NCBI RefSeq assembly: GCF_042652645.1
Contig: NZ_JBHSGU010000005.1
Location: 186,001 to 250,000, forward strand
Source of the DNA: Glaciecola siphonariae
GTDB taxonomy: Bacteria; Pseudomonadota; Gammaproteobacteria; Enterobacterales; Alteromonadaceae
DNA: 64,000 nt
Reading direction: 5' to 3'
The position numbers and the translations under genes are program-made. Shown here piece by piece: positions 1-9,280 of this stretch. Positions within the stretch are counted from its first letter, which is position 1. Each line of letters starts with the position of its first letter. Under the pieces are notes generated by a model that was given only the letters and a program-made list of their open reading frames with translations, was not told the origin of the DNA and searched no databases.

Positions 1-272
1 GCTCGCGCTTTAGATTTGGGACCGCCAAAACTCGACGCAAAAGCCCACTGTTGCTCAAAGCTCCAGTCACCTTGCAAGCTTGCATCTGTGGTGATCATTG
101 CTGTTAGTCGCCGTGCGCAAATCGATATCGTGCGCAGGCCTTGCTCTTCGCTGCTTTGTTCTTCATTGGGAATATGTATGGTTGCGCTTTGCCCTTCAAA
201 AACTATTGGAGTGGCGGCCTGTATATGGGCAGGCAGGGCAGCTTTACTAAGTTTTACTACAAATGTTGACAT
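1..272 (-). CDS. N-terminal part of a protein, possibly M17 leucyl aminopeptidase family (cut by window edge)
   Basis: An open frame reads leftward from an ATG at 270-272 to the window edge (90 codons) with no stop. A strong Shine-Dalgarno, GGAGGAAAG, lies directly upstream of the ATG, which makes the start convincing. The visible part begins MSTFVVKLSKAALPA and contains WSFEQQWAFASSFGGPK, reminiscent of the poorly conserved N-terminal domain of M17 leucyl aminopeptidases. The catalytic domain lies outside the window, so the family is a guess. It is divergent from sfsA, with 62 bp between the starts. The reading frame is well supported; the function is weakly supported. Confidence 0.5.
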   Translation of the reverse strand, partial: MSTFVVKLSKAALPAHIQAATPIVFEGQSATIHIPNEEQSSEEQGLRTISICARRLTAMITTDASLQGDWSFEQQWAFASSFGGPKSKAR

Positions 273-334
273 CTTTCCTCCAGAATATGGCGCTTTGCCA
301 AGATGCGCAGATCATAACACTCGGGCTGACACAA

Positions 335-1033
335 ATGTATCGATTTACTTCAACGTTAATACGCGGACGGCTCATAAAACGATATAAGCGTTTTTTAGCC
401 GATATCACACTCGACAGCGGCGAGACTATCACCGCCCACTGTCCAAACACTGGGGCCATGACCGGATGCGCGCAAGCAGGCGCTGTGGTCTATGTCAGCA
501 CGAGCGATAATCCAAAGCGTAAATACGCCCACACCTGGGAATACTCATCAGATGCGCAAGGCAATCTTATTGGCATTAATACTGCGAATGCGAATCGGGC
601 GGTGAAAGCGGCCTTATTAGAAAGGCGTATACCCGAATTTCATCACTACGCCAATGTACTAAGTGAACAAACCCACGGCGACAGCCGCCTTGATTTTTTG
701 CTCACCGAAGACGGCGCGCCCGACGCGTACATAGAGGTAAAATCGGCTACCCTCGCCGAAGGCAATTGCGCCTTTTTTCCAGATACGCAAACCCTGCGTG
801 GGCGCAAACACTGTGAACAATTAGCGTCAATTGCCCAACTTGGTCATGCGGCCTTTTTGTTATTTTGCATACAACGCGAAAACATAACGCACTTTAGTGT
901 TGCCCGCGATATTGACCCAAAGTATGCAGAAGCCCTTGAATACGCGAAAGAAAATGGCGTACAAATATTGGCATATACCTGCAACATGACGCCTTTGGGC
1001 ATTGAAATTGCTGACCCTGTTCAAATTTCTTAA
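335..1033 (+). CDS. sfsA: SfsA, sugar fermentation stimulation protein (DNA-binding/nuclease-like)
   Basis: SfsA family protein of 232 residues, close to the usual 234. The hallmark N-terminus RGRLIKRYKRFLADI is followed by HCPNTGAMTGC, the acidic/Lys motif SRLDFLLTEDG and YIEVKSATLAE, which resembles a PD-(D/E)XK nuclease core. The frame is open upstream, but ATG 335 is chosen because MYRFTSTLIRG aligns with the family N-terminus and the upstream part has no homologous look. In E. coli SfsA affects maltose gene expression and binds DNA; its biochemical role is not settled. It is followed 200 bp later by dksA, a conserved neighbour. Confidence 0.93.
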   Translation: MYRFTSTLIRGRLIKRYKRFLADITLDSGETITAHCPNTGAMTGCAQAGAVVYVSTSDNPKRKYAHTWEYSSDAQGNLIGINTANANRAVKAALLERRIPEFHHYANVLSEQTHGDSRLDFLLTEDGAPDAYIEVKSATLAEGNCAFFPDTQTLRGRKHCEQLASIAQLGHAAFLLFCIQRENITHFSVARDIDPKYAEALEYAKENGVQILAYTCNMTPLGIEIADPVQIS

Positions 1034-1233
1034 CAAAAAAAGATTGCAATTTTCAAAAAAATGACCATATTACCGTCCTCAATTTTTTGTCGGCTTGGGT
1101 TTTAAAACACTTTTATAAGCGTTTTAAGCAAACAGCCTTGTGGACAATACATGTAGTAAAATGAGTTTGATAACTCAGGTGCCAAAACGGACGGCATAAG
1201 CGGTATACATGTTTTTGCTTAGGAGAATGGCAA

Positions 1234-1677
1234 ATGCCAGAAAAAATTAAATCTATTGGATTGCTCGCACTAGCTGAGCTGTCGCCTTACGAAGAGAAAA
1301 AAGGCGAAGAGTACATGAACGATGCCCAGTTAGGGCATTTTAAGAAGATATTATTTGCATGGCGCGACCAACTCAGAAAAGAAGTCGATCGTACCGTTCA
1401 CCACATGCAAGACGAAGCCGCGAACTTTCCTGATCCGGTTGACCGGGCGGCACAAGAAGAAGAATTTAGTTTAGAGCTGCGCACCCGTGACCGTGAAAGA
1501 AAGCTCATTAAAAAGATAGAAAAAACGCTTAAGCGCATTGAAGAAGACGATTTTGGTTTTTGTGATTCGTGCGGCATCGAGATTGGTATTAAGCGACTTG
1601 AAGCTCGCCCTACAGCCGACCTTTGTATCGACTGTAAAACCATGGCCGAGATTAAAGAAAAGCAGCTCCAAGGTTAG
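1234..1677 (+). CDS. dksA: DksA, RNA polymerase-binding transcription factor
   Basis: DksA of 147 residues (E. coli 151). It binds in the secondary channel of RNA polymerase and, with ppGpp, mediates the stringent response. The coiled-coil tip FPDPVDRAAQEEEF carries the two functional aspartates (D67, D70), and the C4 zinc finger is intact (Cys110, Cys113, Cys131, Cys134). The N-terminal IGLLALAELSPYEEKKGEEYMN matches long-form DksA, so ATG 1234 is used rather than the internal Met at residue 28. AGGAG lies 8 nt upstream. gluQ follows after 23 bp, the usual dksA-gluQ arrangement. Confidence 0.97.
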   Translation: MPEKIKSIGLLALAELSPYEEKKGEEYMNDAQLGHFKKILFAWRDQLRKEVDRTVHHMQDEAANFPDPVDRAAQEEEFSLELRTRDRERKLIKKIEKTLKRIEEDDFGFCDSCGIEIGIKRLEARPTADLCIDCKTMAEIKEKQLQG

Positions 1678-1700
1678 CCCACCGGCACAACAAATACTTT

Positions 1701-2750
1701 ATGCTGCGTGACGCTGAGCTTACTGAGCAAAAGAACACAAAAAATGACACAAATCGGCCTTATATAGGTCGGTTTGCCCCATCCCCTTCTGGGCCCCTGC
1801 ATTTTGGCTCTTTAGTATGTGCGCTTGCTAGCTTTCTTCATGCGAGGCAAGCCTCAGGCACATGGCTAATTAGAATAGAAGACATTGATACACCTCGTAT
1901 CGACAGTGCATTTAGTCCTATCATTATTGAGTCTCTGGCCGCCCATGGCATGCATTGCGATGATGTTTACCCCAATCTTGCTGATGCTGGCGCTTGTGAG
2001 CCAGATGAAAACACTAAACATAAAGCGAATGGATGTATTGTTTATCAAAGCGAACGGCATCACTTATATCAAGATACACTCAACACTCTAGCGGCCAGCA
2101 ACAGCATTTACGGCTGCGCCTGCAGTCGCAAAGATATACGTTCGAGGGCGTCTTATTACGACCAACACTGCAGAGACCTTGGCCTAAGTTTTGAACAACA
2201 CGCCGTACGCTGGAAAAACCCTTGCATCAATAGCAGCTTTGAAGACTTACACTTTGGTCATTTAACGGTTGACCCGCGAATGGCAAACGAAGACCCGGTG
2301 CTGAAACGTGCCGACGGCATTTATGCCTATCATTTGGCAGTAGTGGCAGACGATATTGCTCAGGGTGTTACGCATATTGTAAGAGGCGCAGACCTTATTG
2401 ACACAACCGTATTACATATTGAAATGTTCAAAGCCTTAGGCGCACAGCCGCCCACCTACCTGCATATTCCGGTTGCCGTAAGTGAAGCTGGGCAAAAGCT
2501 CTCTAAACAGCATCATGCTCCTGCTATTGACGCAAGCCGGGCAAGCGATAATTTAAAAAGCGCACTGATGTTTTTAGGGATGAGCACAGAGCAGCTTTCT
2601 CCCATTTCAAACACAAGCGATGTGAGTAAAATAGTGAGCTGGGCAATTGATAACTGGCGGCCAAATATGTTGCCTAAACAAACAGAAATTCTAACTTTTC
2701 AAGCAAATAACGTATACTGCGTAAATAATCCGCCGCAGAGCGTTCAATAA
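1701..2750 (+). CDS. gluQ: Glutamyl-Q tRNA(Asp) synthetase
   Basis: Truncated GluRS-like enzyme that attaches glutamate to queuosine-34 of tRNA(Asp). The class I signature is present as FAPSPSGPLHFGSL near residue 27 and the KMSKS-like loop as KLSKQ. A zinc site of the family type C-x-C...Y-x3-C is visible in YGCACSRKD...YYDQHC. At 349 residues it is slightly longer than E. coli GluQRS (about 300), because of a roughly 20-residue N-terminal extension; no alternative ATG lies closer to the motif. It lacks the anticodon-binding domain, as expected. It lies between dksA and pcnB. Confidence 0.96.
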   Translation: MLRDAELTEQKNTKNDTNRPYIGRFAPSPSGPLHFGSLVCALASFLHARQASGTWLIRIEDIDTPRIDSAFSPIIIESLAAHGMHCDDVYPNLADAGACEPDENTKHKANGCIVYQSERHHLYQDTLNTLAASNSIYGCACSRKDIRSRASYYDQHCRDLGLSFEQHAVRWKNPCINSSFEDLHFGHLTVDPRMANEDPVLKRADGIYAYHLAVVADDIAQGVTHIVRGADLIDTTVLHIEMFKALGAQPPTYLHIPVAVSEAGQKLSKQHHAPAIDASRASDNLKSALMFLGMSTEQLSPISNTSDVSKIVSWAIDNWRPNMLPKQTEILTFQANNVYCVNNPPQSVQ

Positions 2751-2765
2751 GGTAATTTCATAAAC

Positions 2766-4091
2766 ATGGCTAGTAGCGATTCTGAGCAAGCACTTAGGCT
2801 AGAGGCAAGCGTGATACAACGCGATGACCACACCATGCGCTTAAGTGATTTAAGTCCCAATACGCAAAAAGTCCTGCGCACACTTACCGCTCACAACTAC
2901 GATGCATACGCCGTTGGCGGATGCGTGAGAGACCGACTTTTAGGGCTAGACCCAAAAGACTTTGATGTGGTCACCAACGCCACCCCTGAGCAAATTAAAG
3001 CCTGCTTTCGTAACTGCCGCCTAATAGGACGCAGATTTCGTTTAGCTCATATCACCTTTGGTCGTGAGATTATTGAAGTGGCTACGTTCAGAGGTCATCA
3101 CGTAGAAGATGCAAAAGACAGCTTAGCCAAACAAAATAGTGACGGTCAGCTCGTGCGCGACAACATTTTTGGCAGCATTGAAGAAGACGCCGCTAGACGA
3201 GACTTCACCTTTAACGCCATGTACTTTGACGCCAGCACCGAAAATATTCTAGATTTTGCTGACGGTATAGAGGCCATAAATACTCGCCACATTAAGATGA
3301 TTGGCGACACAGAAGTCCGCTTCAAAGAAGACCCTGTGAGAATGATCAGAGCCGCGCGCTTCAGCGTTAAGCTGTCAATGGCTATCCCAGACGATATGCA
3401 GCAAAGCATCCGAAGCCATGCGCATTTGCTGGCCAATATCCCACCGGCGCGTTTATTTGAAGAAGTCAGCAAACTTTTGCTGTCGGGCAAGGGTGAAGAT
3501 ACCTTTTTGCTGATGCAAAAATTAGGGCTATTCCATATTCTGTTTCCTGCACTGAATGGCATGCTCAACGACCCGAAGGGCAAAGAGTATCAACTCATTA
3601 CCAAGATGCTGAAAAACACCGACGAACGACTGGCCAGCGGACAGCGCATTACGCCAGCCTTTTTATATGCCACGGTGCTTTGGTATCCCATGGAAGAGCG
3701 CACGCAGCAGCTCATGTTTGATACGCAAATGTCGCATCACGACGCAACCAACATTGCCAGCGCCGAAGTAATACACCGACAAGTGCAGCGTATTATGGTG
3801 CCCAAGCGTTTTAGCATCCCGGTGCGGGAAATTTGGGTTTTGCAAAGCCGTCTGCAAAAAAGATTTGGTAAGCGCCCCTTTCAGTTACTGACCCACCCTC
3901 GCTTTAGAGCCGCATACGACTTTTTGCTCCTTAGAGGTCAGATAGAGGGCGGTGATTTACTTGAACTTGCACAGTGGTGGACAGATTTTCAAGAGGCAAG
4001 TCCCGAACAGCGTACTACCATGGTTAAAGCCTTAGGTGCAAACCATAATGGCGCGCCGCGACGCAGAAAACGTAAGAAGCCAAAAGCATGA
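2766..4091 (+). CDS. pcnB: Poly(A) polymerase I
   Basis: Template-independent poly(A) polymerase that adds 3' tails to mRNA and sRNA and promotes their decay. The nucleotidyltransferase motif VGGCVRDRLLGLDPKDFDVVT near residue 52, the RRDFTFNAMYFD motif and the RFKEDPVRMIRAARF segment identify it; these features distinguish the class II tRNA-NT/PAP superfamily. The C-terminus is very basic (RRRKRKKPKA), typical of PcnB rather than Cca. Length is 441 residues. Its stop overlaps the folK start (ATGA), implying translational coupling. An internal Met at residue 24 is an alternative start. Confidence 0.96.
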   Translation: MASSDSEQALRLEASVIQRDDHTMRLSDLSPNTQKVLRTLTAHNYDAYAVGGCVRDRLLGLDPKDFDVVTNATPEQIKACFRNCRLIGRRFRLAHITFGREIIEVATFRGHHVEDAKDSLAKQNSDGQLVRDNIFGSIEEDAARRDFTFNAMYFDASTENILDFADGIEAINTRHIKMIGDTEVRFKEDPVRMIRAARFSVKLSMAIPDDMQQSIRSHAHLLANIPPARLFEEVSKLLLSGKGEDTFLLMQKLGLFHILFPALNGMLNDPKGKEYQLITKMLKNTDERLASGQRITPAFLYATVLWYPMEERTQQLMFDTQMSHHDATNIASAEVIHRQVQRIMVPKRFSIPVREIWVLQSRLQKRFGKRPFQLLTHPRFRAAYDFLLLRGQIEGGDLLELAQWWTDFQEASPEQRTTMVKALGANHNGAPRRRKRKKPKA

Positions 4092-4606
4092 TGTCAGATA
4101 GCGCATACATAGGGCTTGGTAGCAACCTCGCCTCTCCGAGTGAACAAATCAAACAAGCACTGGTTGAACTGCATGCGCATCACCAAATTTGTGTGCAGCG
4201 CTGTTCTCATTTGTATCAGAGCGCCCCTATGGGCCCGAAAGATCAGCCCGACTATGTTAATGCAGTTTGCCGCTTAACCACTTCACTGGCACCACTAGAG
4301 CTACTGGATATTTTGCAAGACATTGAGCAAAACCATGGCCGTGAGCGCATAGGAGAAAAATGGGGTCCGCGTACGCTCGACTTAGACATGTTGATGTTTA
4401 ATGAACTAAGGCTGCAAAGCGAACGTTTAATATTGCCGCACTACGGCATGTCGCAGCGCGAGTTTGTTTTGGTGCCATTATTTGAAATTGCGCCTGATTT
4501 GATTATGCAAGACGGACAAAAACTTGCCACATGGGTAAGTAAATGCAATTTAGTTGGCCTTAAGCGCCTCCCCGGTGCTGTCGACTTTGCCAGCATCGCG
4601 GCCTAG
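4088..4606 (+). CDS. folK: HPPK, 6-hydroxymethyl-7,8-dihydropterin pyrophosphokinase
   Basis: Folate pathway kinase that transfers pyrophosphate from ATP to hydroxymethyldihydropterin. Recognisable segments are YIGLGSNLASP at the N-terminus, YQSAPMGPKDQPDYVNAV, the ATP/Mg motif RERIGEKWGPRTLDLDML (the two Asp of DLD bind Mg) and LPHYGMSQREFVLVPL. Length is 172 residues (E. coli 159). The ATG overlaps the pcnB stop by 4 nt; a second ATG follows at once, so the start is uncertain by one codon. panB follows. Confidence 0.96.
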   Translation: MMSDSAYIGLGSNLASPSEQIKQALVELHAHHQICVQRCSHLYQSAPMGPKDQPDYVNAVCRLTTSLAPLELLDILQDIEQNHGRERIGEKWGPRTLDLDMLMFNELRLQSERLILPHYGMSQREFVLVPLFEIAPDLIMQDGQKLATWVSKCNLVGLKRLPGAVDFASIAA

Positions 4607-4640
4607 TATAAATGCGTATCGATAAGTAAAAGGGCTGAAC

Positions 4641-5435
4641 ATGAAAAAAGTGACGGTGTCGAGCTTGCTGAAAATGAAAGCCGACAATGAAAAAATTGCA
4701 GCGCTGACCGCCTATGACGCCAGTTTCGCAAAGCTATTCGATGAGCAAAACGTTGACGTGCTATTAATTGGCGATTCACTGGGCATGGTCTTAAAGGGCG
4801 AGGACAGCACCTTAGGCGTGAGTATTGACGAAATCGCCTATCATACCAAATGCGTCGCTAACGGCGTATCGCGTGCCTTTGTGGTCGCCGACATGCCCTT
4901 TATGAGCTACGCCTCTGCCCAACAGGCTTACTCTCAAGCCGCTGTGCTGATGCGTGCAGGCGCCAGCATGGTCAAATTAGAGGGCGGTGATTGGCTGCTT
5001 GATACCATAAGCGGTCTTGTGCAGCGCTCGGTGCCGGTATGCGGACACCTCGGCTTGACTCCGCAATCGGTCAATGTGCTTGGCGGATTTAAAGTACAAG
5101 GGCGCAGCGATGAACAGGCAAATAGGTTGTTAGCAGATGCTAAAGCCCTCGAACAAGCCGGCGTTCAAATGTTGGTGCTTGAATGTGTCCCCTCGTCGCT
5201 GGCAAAACGCATCAGCGAGACGTTGAGCATTCCGGTAATTGGCATAGGCGCTGGCGTAGATACAGACGGCCAAATCCTTGTAATGCATGACATGCTGGGC
5301 ATTAGCGCAAACTACATGCCCAAATTCAGCAAAAATTACTTAAGCGAAACCGGTGATATCCGAGGCGCAGTTGCCAGCTATATCGCCGAAGTAAAAGCTG
5401 GCCTATTCCCTAGTAGTGAACACGGATTTAATTAG
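4641..5435 (+). CDS. panB: Ketopantoate hydroxymethyltransferase
   Basis: First committed enzyme of pantothenate (CoA) synthesis, forming ketopantoate from alpha-ketoisovalerate and methylene-THF. Sequence signatures are the N-terminal ALTAYDASFAKLFDE, the metal/substrate site LLIGDSLGMVLKGEDSTL, VKLEGGDW, CGHLGLTPQSV and IGIGAGVDTDGQILVMHDMLG. Length of 264 residues equals the E. coli enzyme. panC begins one base after its stop, so the two are certainly co-transcribed. Confidence 0.97.
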   Translation: MKKVTVSSLLKMKADNEKIAALTAYDASFAKLFDEQNVDVLLIGDSLGMVLKGEDSTLGVSIDEIAYHTKCVANGVSRAFVVADMPFMSYASAQQAYSQAAVLMRAGASMVKLEGGDWLLDTISGLVQRSVPVCGHLGLTPQSVNVLGGFKVQGRSDEQANRLLADAKALEQAGVQMLVLECVPSSLAKRISETLSIPVIGIGAGVDTDGQILVMHDMLGISANYMPKFSKNYLSETGDIRGAVASYIAEVKAGLFPSSEHGFN

Positions 5436-5436
5436 T

Positions 5437-6285
5437 ATGCAGGTTGTTAGCAGCATTAGCGATTTACGCGAAACCCGCCGCTCGTGGCAAAATGCAAAAG
5501 AAGTCATCGCTTTTGTGCCTACCATGGGAAACTTACATCAAGGGCATTTGAAACTGGTGAGTGAAGCCAAAAAATCGGCGACCAAAATTGTTGTATCGAT
5601 ATTTGTCAACCCGCTGCAGTTTGGACCTGACGAAGACCTCGACGCTTACCCGCGCACCTTTGAACAAGATAAAGCGGCGCTCGAAGCGCTCGGCGTAGAT
5701 ATTTTATTTACCCCCCGAGCCGAGGATATTTACTCTCGCGGTTTGGAGCAGCAGACCTTTGTAGAGGTACCTGGCTTGTCGTATATGATTTGTGGTGCCA
5801 GTCGCCCTGGGCATTTTCGCGGCGTAGCCACAATCGTGTGCAAATTATTTAATATGGTACAGCCTAATCAGGCTTATTTTGGTGAAAAGGACTTTCAGCA
5901 ATTGCAGGTGATCAAGGCCATGGTCACCGACTTATCGATGAATTTAAGCATTCACGGCGTACCTACCATGCGCGAACCCGACGGCCTTGCAATGAGTTCT
6001 CGCAACCATTATTTAAGCGAGCAACAGCGTAAGTTAGCGCCTACTCTGTACGCTACGATTAGCGATATGGCGTCGCAAATTAAACAGGGCAGACGCGACT
6101 TTTCAGTGCTGATTAGTGAGGCTAAAGACGAACTTACACAAGCAGGTCTAAAACCCGACTATATTGAAGTGAGGGCAAGCGATAGCTTGCTTCAACCAGG
6201 ACACGAAGACCAAAATATTGTGATATTAGCCGCCGCGTTCTTAGGCAAAACGCGGCTGATAGACAATATTCAAATTGCGCTTTAA
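5437..6285 (+). CDS. panC: Pantothenate synthetase
   Basis: Condenses pantoate and beta-alanine with ATP to form pantothenate. Motifs: FVPTMGNLHQGHLKLV (HIGH-like ATP site), SIFVNPLQFGPDEDLDAYPRT, FGEKDFQQLQ and the KMSKS-like MSSRN. ATG 5437, directly after the panB stop, is preferred to a GTG at 5416 inside panB, because it gives 282 residues and an N-terminus that aligns with family members (E. coli 283). Its 3' end overlaps that of convergent hemB by 4 bp, leaving no room for a terminator between them. Confidence 0.96.
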   Translation: MQVVSSISDLRETRRSWQNAKEVIAFVPTMGNLHQGHLKLVSEAKKSATKIVVSIFVNPLQFGPDEDLDAYPRTFEQDKAALEALGVDILFTPRAEDIYSRGLEQQTFVEVPGLSYMICGASRPGHFRGVATIVCKLFNMVQPNQAYFGEKDFQQLQVIKAMVTDLSMNLSIHGVPTMREPDGLAMSSRNHYLSEQQRKLAPTLYATISDMASQIKQGRRDFSVLISEAKDELTQAGLKPDYIEVRASDSLLQPGHEDQNIVILAAAFLGKTRLIDNIQIAL

Positions 6286-7280
6286 CTGCTTTTTTGATGC
6301 AGCAGCTCTGCCGCTTGCTTGGCAAAGTAGGTTAAAATTCCGTCGGCCCCGGCGCGTTTGAAGGCTAATAGCGATTCTAAAATAACCGATTCTCGATTGA
6401 GGTAACCCTTTTCAAATGCAGCCTGATGCATGGCATACTCGCCGCTTACCTGATACGCAAAGGTCGGCGCTTTAAGCTCTGATTTGCAACGCTGCACAAT
6501 ATCTAAATACGGCATGCCGGGCTTAACCATCACCATGTCGGCACCCTCCTCTAGGTCAAGGCTAATTTCCATAAGCGCCTCATTGCTATTAGCTGGGTCC
6601 ATCTGATAGGTTTTTTTATCGCCACCTTTAATGTTGGCCGCCGAGCCCACTGCGTCTCTAAATGGGCCGTAATAATTAGATGCATATTTGGCGGCGTAGG
6701 CCATGATGCATGTACTTTCAAACCCTTCGTTTTCGAGTGCAAAGCGTATAGCACCAATGCGCCCATCCATCATATCTGAGGGTGCCACTACATCTGCGCC
6801 AGCTTCTGCATGCGAAAGTGCCTGTCGAATCAGTACTTCTGTGGTTTGGTCATTCATCACATAGCCAGCGTCATCGATAATGCCGTCTTGACCATGCACA
6901 GTAAAAGGGTCAAGAGCGACATCGGTAATGACCACTACCGTGTCACCAAATTTTTCTTTTAATGCGCGGGTCGCCTGCTGCGCAATACCATTAGGATTGA
7001 ATGCTTCTTTCGCGCTTAAGCACTTTTGCTCTTGAGGAGTTACCGGAAATATAGCAAAGCTGCTAATGCCAAGTGCTAAACACTGAGCAACTTCTTCAAG
7101 CAATAAGTCTATGCTCATTCGATAAATGCCCGGCATAGAATCAATAGCCTGACGCTGACCTTCACCGGGTAACACAAACATAGGAAAGATTAAGTCGCTG
7201 CACTTCAGATGATTTTCTGATACCAGAGCACGAAGCGCAGAGGTACGTCGCAAGCGACGAAGACGGGTATGTGGAAACAT
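6282..7280 (-). CDS. hemB: Delta-aminolevulinic acid dehydratase (porphobilinogen synthase), Mg-type
   Basis: Second step of tetrapyrrole synthesis: two ALA molecules to porphobilinogen. Schiff-base lysines lie in MAYAAKYAS and MVKPGMPY. The metal loop reads DVALDPFTVHGQDG, with Asp where zinc-type enzymes have a Cys triad, so this is the Mg-dependent type known from Pseudomonas. ATG 7280 is chosen because AAGGA lies at proper distance; the ATG at 7286 abuts the GG of that site. It follows the second diguanylate cyclase gene by about 20 bp on the same strand and may be the last gene of the tat run. hemJ lies elsewhere in the window. Confidence 0.96.
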   Translation of the reverse strand: MFPHTRLRRLRRTSALRALVSENHLKCSDLIFPMFVLPGEGQRQAIDSMPGIYRMSIDLLLEEVAQCLALGISSFAIFPVTPQEQKCLSAKEAFNPNGIAQQATRALKEKFGDTVVVITDVALDPFTVHGQDGIIDDAGYVMNDQTTEVLIRQALSHAEAGADVVAPSDMMDGRIGAIRFALENEGFESTCIMAYAAKYASNYYGPFRDAVGSAANIKGGDKKTYQMDPANSNEALMEISLDLEEGADMVMVKPGMPYLDIVQRCKSELKAPTFAYQVSGEYAMHQAAFEKGYLNRESVILESLLAFKRAGADGILTYFAKQAAELLHQKSS

Positions 7281-7300
7281 GGGCATCCTTTAAATAGACT

Positions 7301-9280
7301 TTATGCCTCGCCTTCACCTACCACCAGATTTCGGCCCTGTTGCTTGGCTCGATACAGCAAGTTGTCGGCGTGGGCGAGCATAGTTTTGTGGTCATCAAGC
7401 TGCTCGGGGACTTTGGCTACAAGCCCTATACTTACCGTGCACGCAATTTGCTGACCTTGAAATTCAATTATGTTTTGCTCTAAGGCTAGTCTAACACCTT
7501 CCATAATAGCGGTCATGTCATCTAAGCTTTTGTTATTGCCTACCGCAATAAACTCTTCACCGCCAAAGCGGCAAACAAATAAGTCATGCTGCTGCGCAAG
7601 GCTGCCAAGCATCTGTGCAAAAGCTTTGAGCACATGATCGCCACCCAAATGGCCATAAGCATCGTTGATGTGTTTAAAATGGTCTAAATCGAGCGCAGCA
7701 ATGCCTAGCACCGATTGCGATTGAATACACTGCGCTGTAACCTCGCTCAAATGCTCATCAAAAAGATAACGATTCGGCAAGCCAGTTAAGCCGTCAACGT
7801 TGCGCATTTGTTTCAACTCGGCACTGGTTTTAGACAGCTCGCCAAGGGCGCTTTCAAGCTGTGCAGTTTGTGCCTGTACTTGTTTCTCAAGGCGCGCTTG
7901 TGCATCGCGCTGTGTCTGAATTAGTTCGTCTTTGGCCATCAGCATATCGCGCTCTTTGGCAAGCGCTAGCTCTTTGTCTTTGCGCGCATGGTATTTGTTT
8001 CGACGATACATATTGATGAGCGCCGTTCCAATGAGCAGCGTCTCTAGCGCGAAGGCGATAATTAAAATAAAAATGGGCTCTACGCGCACGGGTAAAAGAC
8101 CAAAGCGCGCTAAGGCCGATAAAAAAACCGACATGCTCAGCACGCCCCATACCAGCGCAAAAAAATTTGCTCTGGCTTTGCCATGCGAACGGCTCATTAA
8201 ACAAATCACTATCGACGTGCTGCTAAAAAGCGCTAATGACAGCACACTTACCTTCACCAATGCAGCGCTAGGGAAAAATATGCCTAAACCAACAAAGACC
8301 GCATATAGCCATATTTGCCATTTAAGCAGACGGGCGGCAAGGATATTGCTGTGCTTAAGGTGAAGTACTTTTTGCGTAAACAAAAATAAGCACAACGTCA
8401 CAACGTTAATCGACAGTGTGCTTATTGTTTGCTGCAGATAAACTGAAGACGGCCATAAATAATGAAAGCCATGCCCGGTCACTGCGGCGAGGTGCAAACC
8501 AAACGCCAGCAAATAACCCGCATAATATACATATTCAGTGTTATTTGAGGTAGCAAACATAAGCAATGAGTAGCAGATTAACGCAAAAATATAGCCAAAA
8601 ATAAGACCATGGAATAGCGTGAGATTGCTCATATGTTCTAGGTATAGAGCGCTGTCCCAAATATCAAAATTGAGGTTAAGCGCGATTGAGGTTTGCGCCC
8701 GCGCTATAACGGTGAGTTCACCGTCTGCCGAAGGTATCTCTAATAAAAAGGAAGCAGATGCAATGGGACGATAATAAAAAGGCTGAGTGTCACCAAATTG
8801 TGCATATTCAAGGATATTTTGTTGCTCGTCTACTATCCAAAGCTCCACTTCGTCTAGCAAAATATCGTCCATCAATAGCAGCCTGCGATTTACCCCATCG
8901 TTGTTTTTAAGTCGTGCTTTTATCCAATGCGCATCGGTAGTATTGCCAAAATTAAGTTTGTCGGCTGACCGCCAAGCAGATGGCGAGAGCGCAAGTACCT
9001 GCTCAATCGTCATCTTACCGCCACTGCTTGCTACGTTTGATTCAACTAAAAACGAGCGCGCACCAATATCTCGAGTCGCAGTCTGAGCAATACCCAACTG
9101 CACGCAAACGTAAATTAATAAGGTAAGCGACAAAGCAAGAAATGCTGTAATGAGCGGCTGCTGGCGCACTGAGGCTAGAATACTGTAGGGCGCCTCACTT
9201 TGCAGATGAGCGTTATCTTGAGTGCTACCATGCTCGCTTTGCTGGGCAAGCTTTTGAGTGCTTCGCGTACCCACTATCAT
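7301..9280 (-). CDS. Membrane diguanylate cyclase with 7TMR-DISM sensor (second of a tandem pair)
   Basis: Predicted c-di-GMP synthase of 659 residues. An N-terminal TM near residues 45-65 is followed by a periplasmic 7TMR-DISM extracellular-type domain (LALSPSAWRSADKLNFGNTTDAHWIKARL, then TQPFYYRPIASASFLLEIP), seven TM helices (about 205-405), a coiled coil, and a C-terminal GGDEF domain with DGLTGLPNRYLFDE and active site GGEEF. The inhibitory I-site RxxD is absent: the spacing before GGEEF is altered and the Arg is missing. Its ATG overlaps the stop of the upstream paralogue by 4 bp (ATGA). The ligand is unknown. Confidence 0.9.
   Translation of the reverse strand: MIVGTRSTQKLAQQSEHGSTQDNAHLQSEAPYSILASVRQQPLITAFLALSLTLLIYVCVQLGIAQTATRDIGARSFLVESNVASSGGKMTIEQVLALSPSAWRSADKLNFGNTTDAHWIKARLKNNDGVNRRLLLMDDILLDEVELWIVDEQQNILEYAQFGDTQPFYYRPIASASFLLEIPSADGELTVIARAQTSIALNLNFDIWDSALYLEHMSNLTLFHGLIFGYIFALICYSLLMFATSNNTEYVYYAGYLLAFGLHLAAVTGHGFHYLWPSSVYLQQTISTLSINVVTLCLFLFTQKVLHLKHSNILAARLLKWQIWLYAVFVGLGIFFPSAALVKVSVLSLALFSSTSIVICLMSRSHGKARANFFALVWGVLSMSVFLSALARFGLLPVRVEPIFILIIAFALETLLIGTALINMYRRNKYHARKDKELALAKERDMLMAKDELIQTQRDAQARLEKQVQAQTAQLESALGELSKTSAELKQMRNVDGLTGLPNRYLFDEHLSEVTAQCIQSQSVLGIAALDLDHFKHINDAYGHLGGDHVLKAFAQMLGSLAQQHDLFVCRFGGEEFIAVGNNKSLDDMTAIMEGVRLALEQNIIEFQGQQIACTVSIGLVAKVPEQLDDHKTMLAHADNLLYRAKQQGRNLVVGEGEA

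Noticed and set aside
16..387. Plus-strand ORF of 123 codons at the left edge
   Set aside because: It overlaps the well-supported minus-strand start with a GGAGGAAAG site and the sfsA start; its protein shows no recognisable pattern and no ribosome site.
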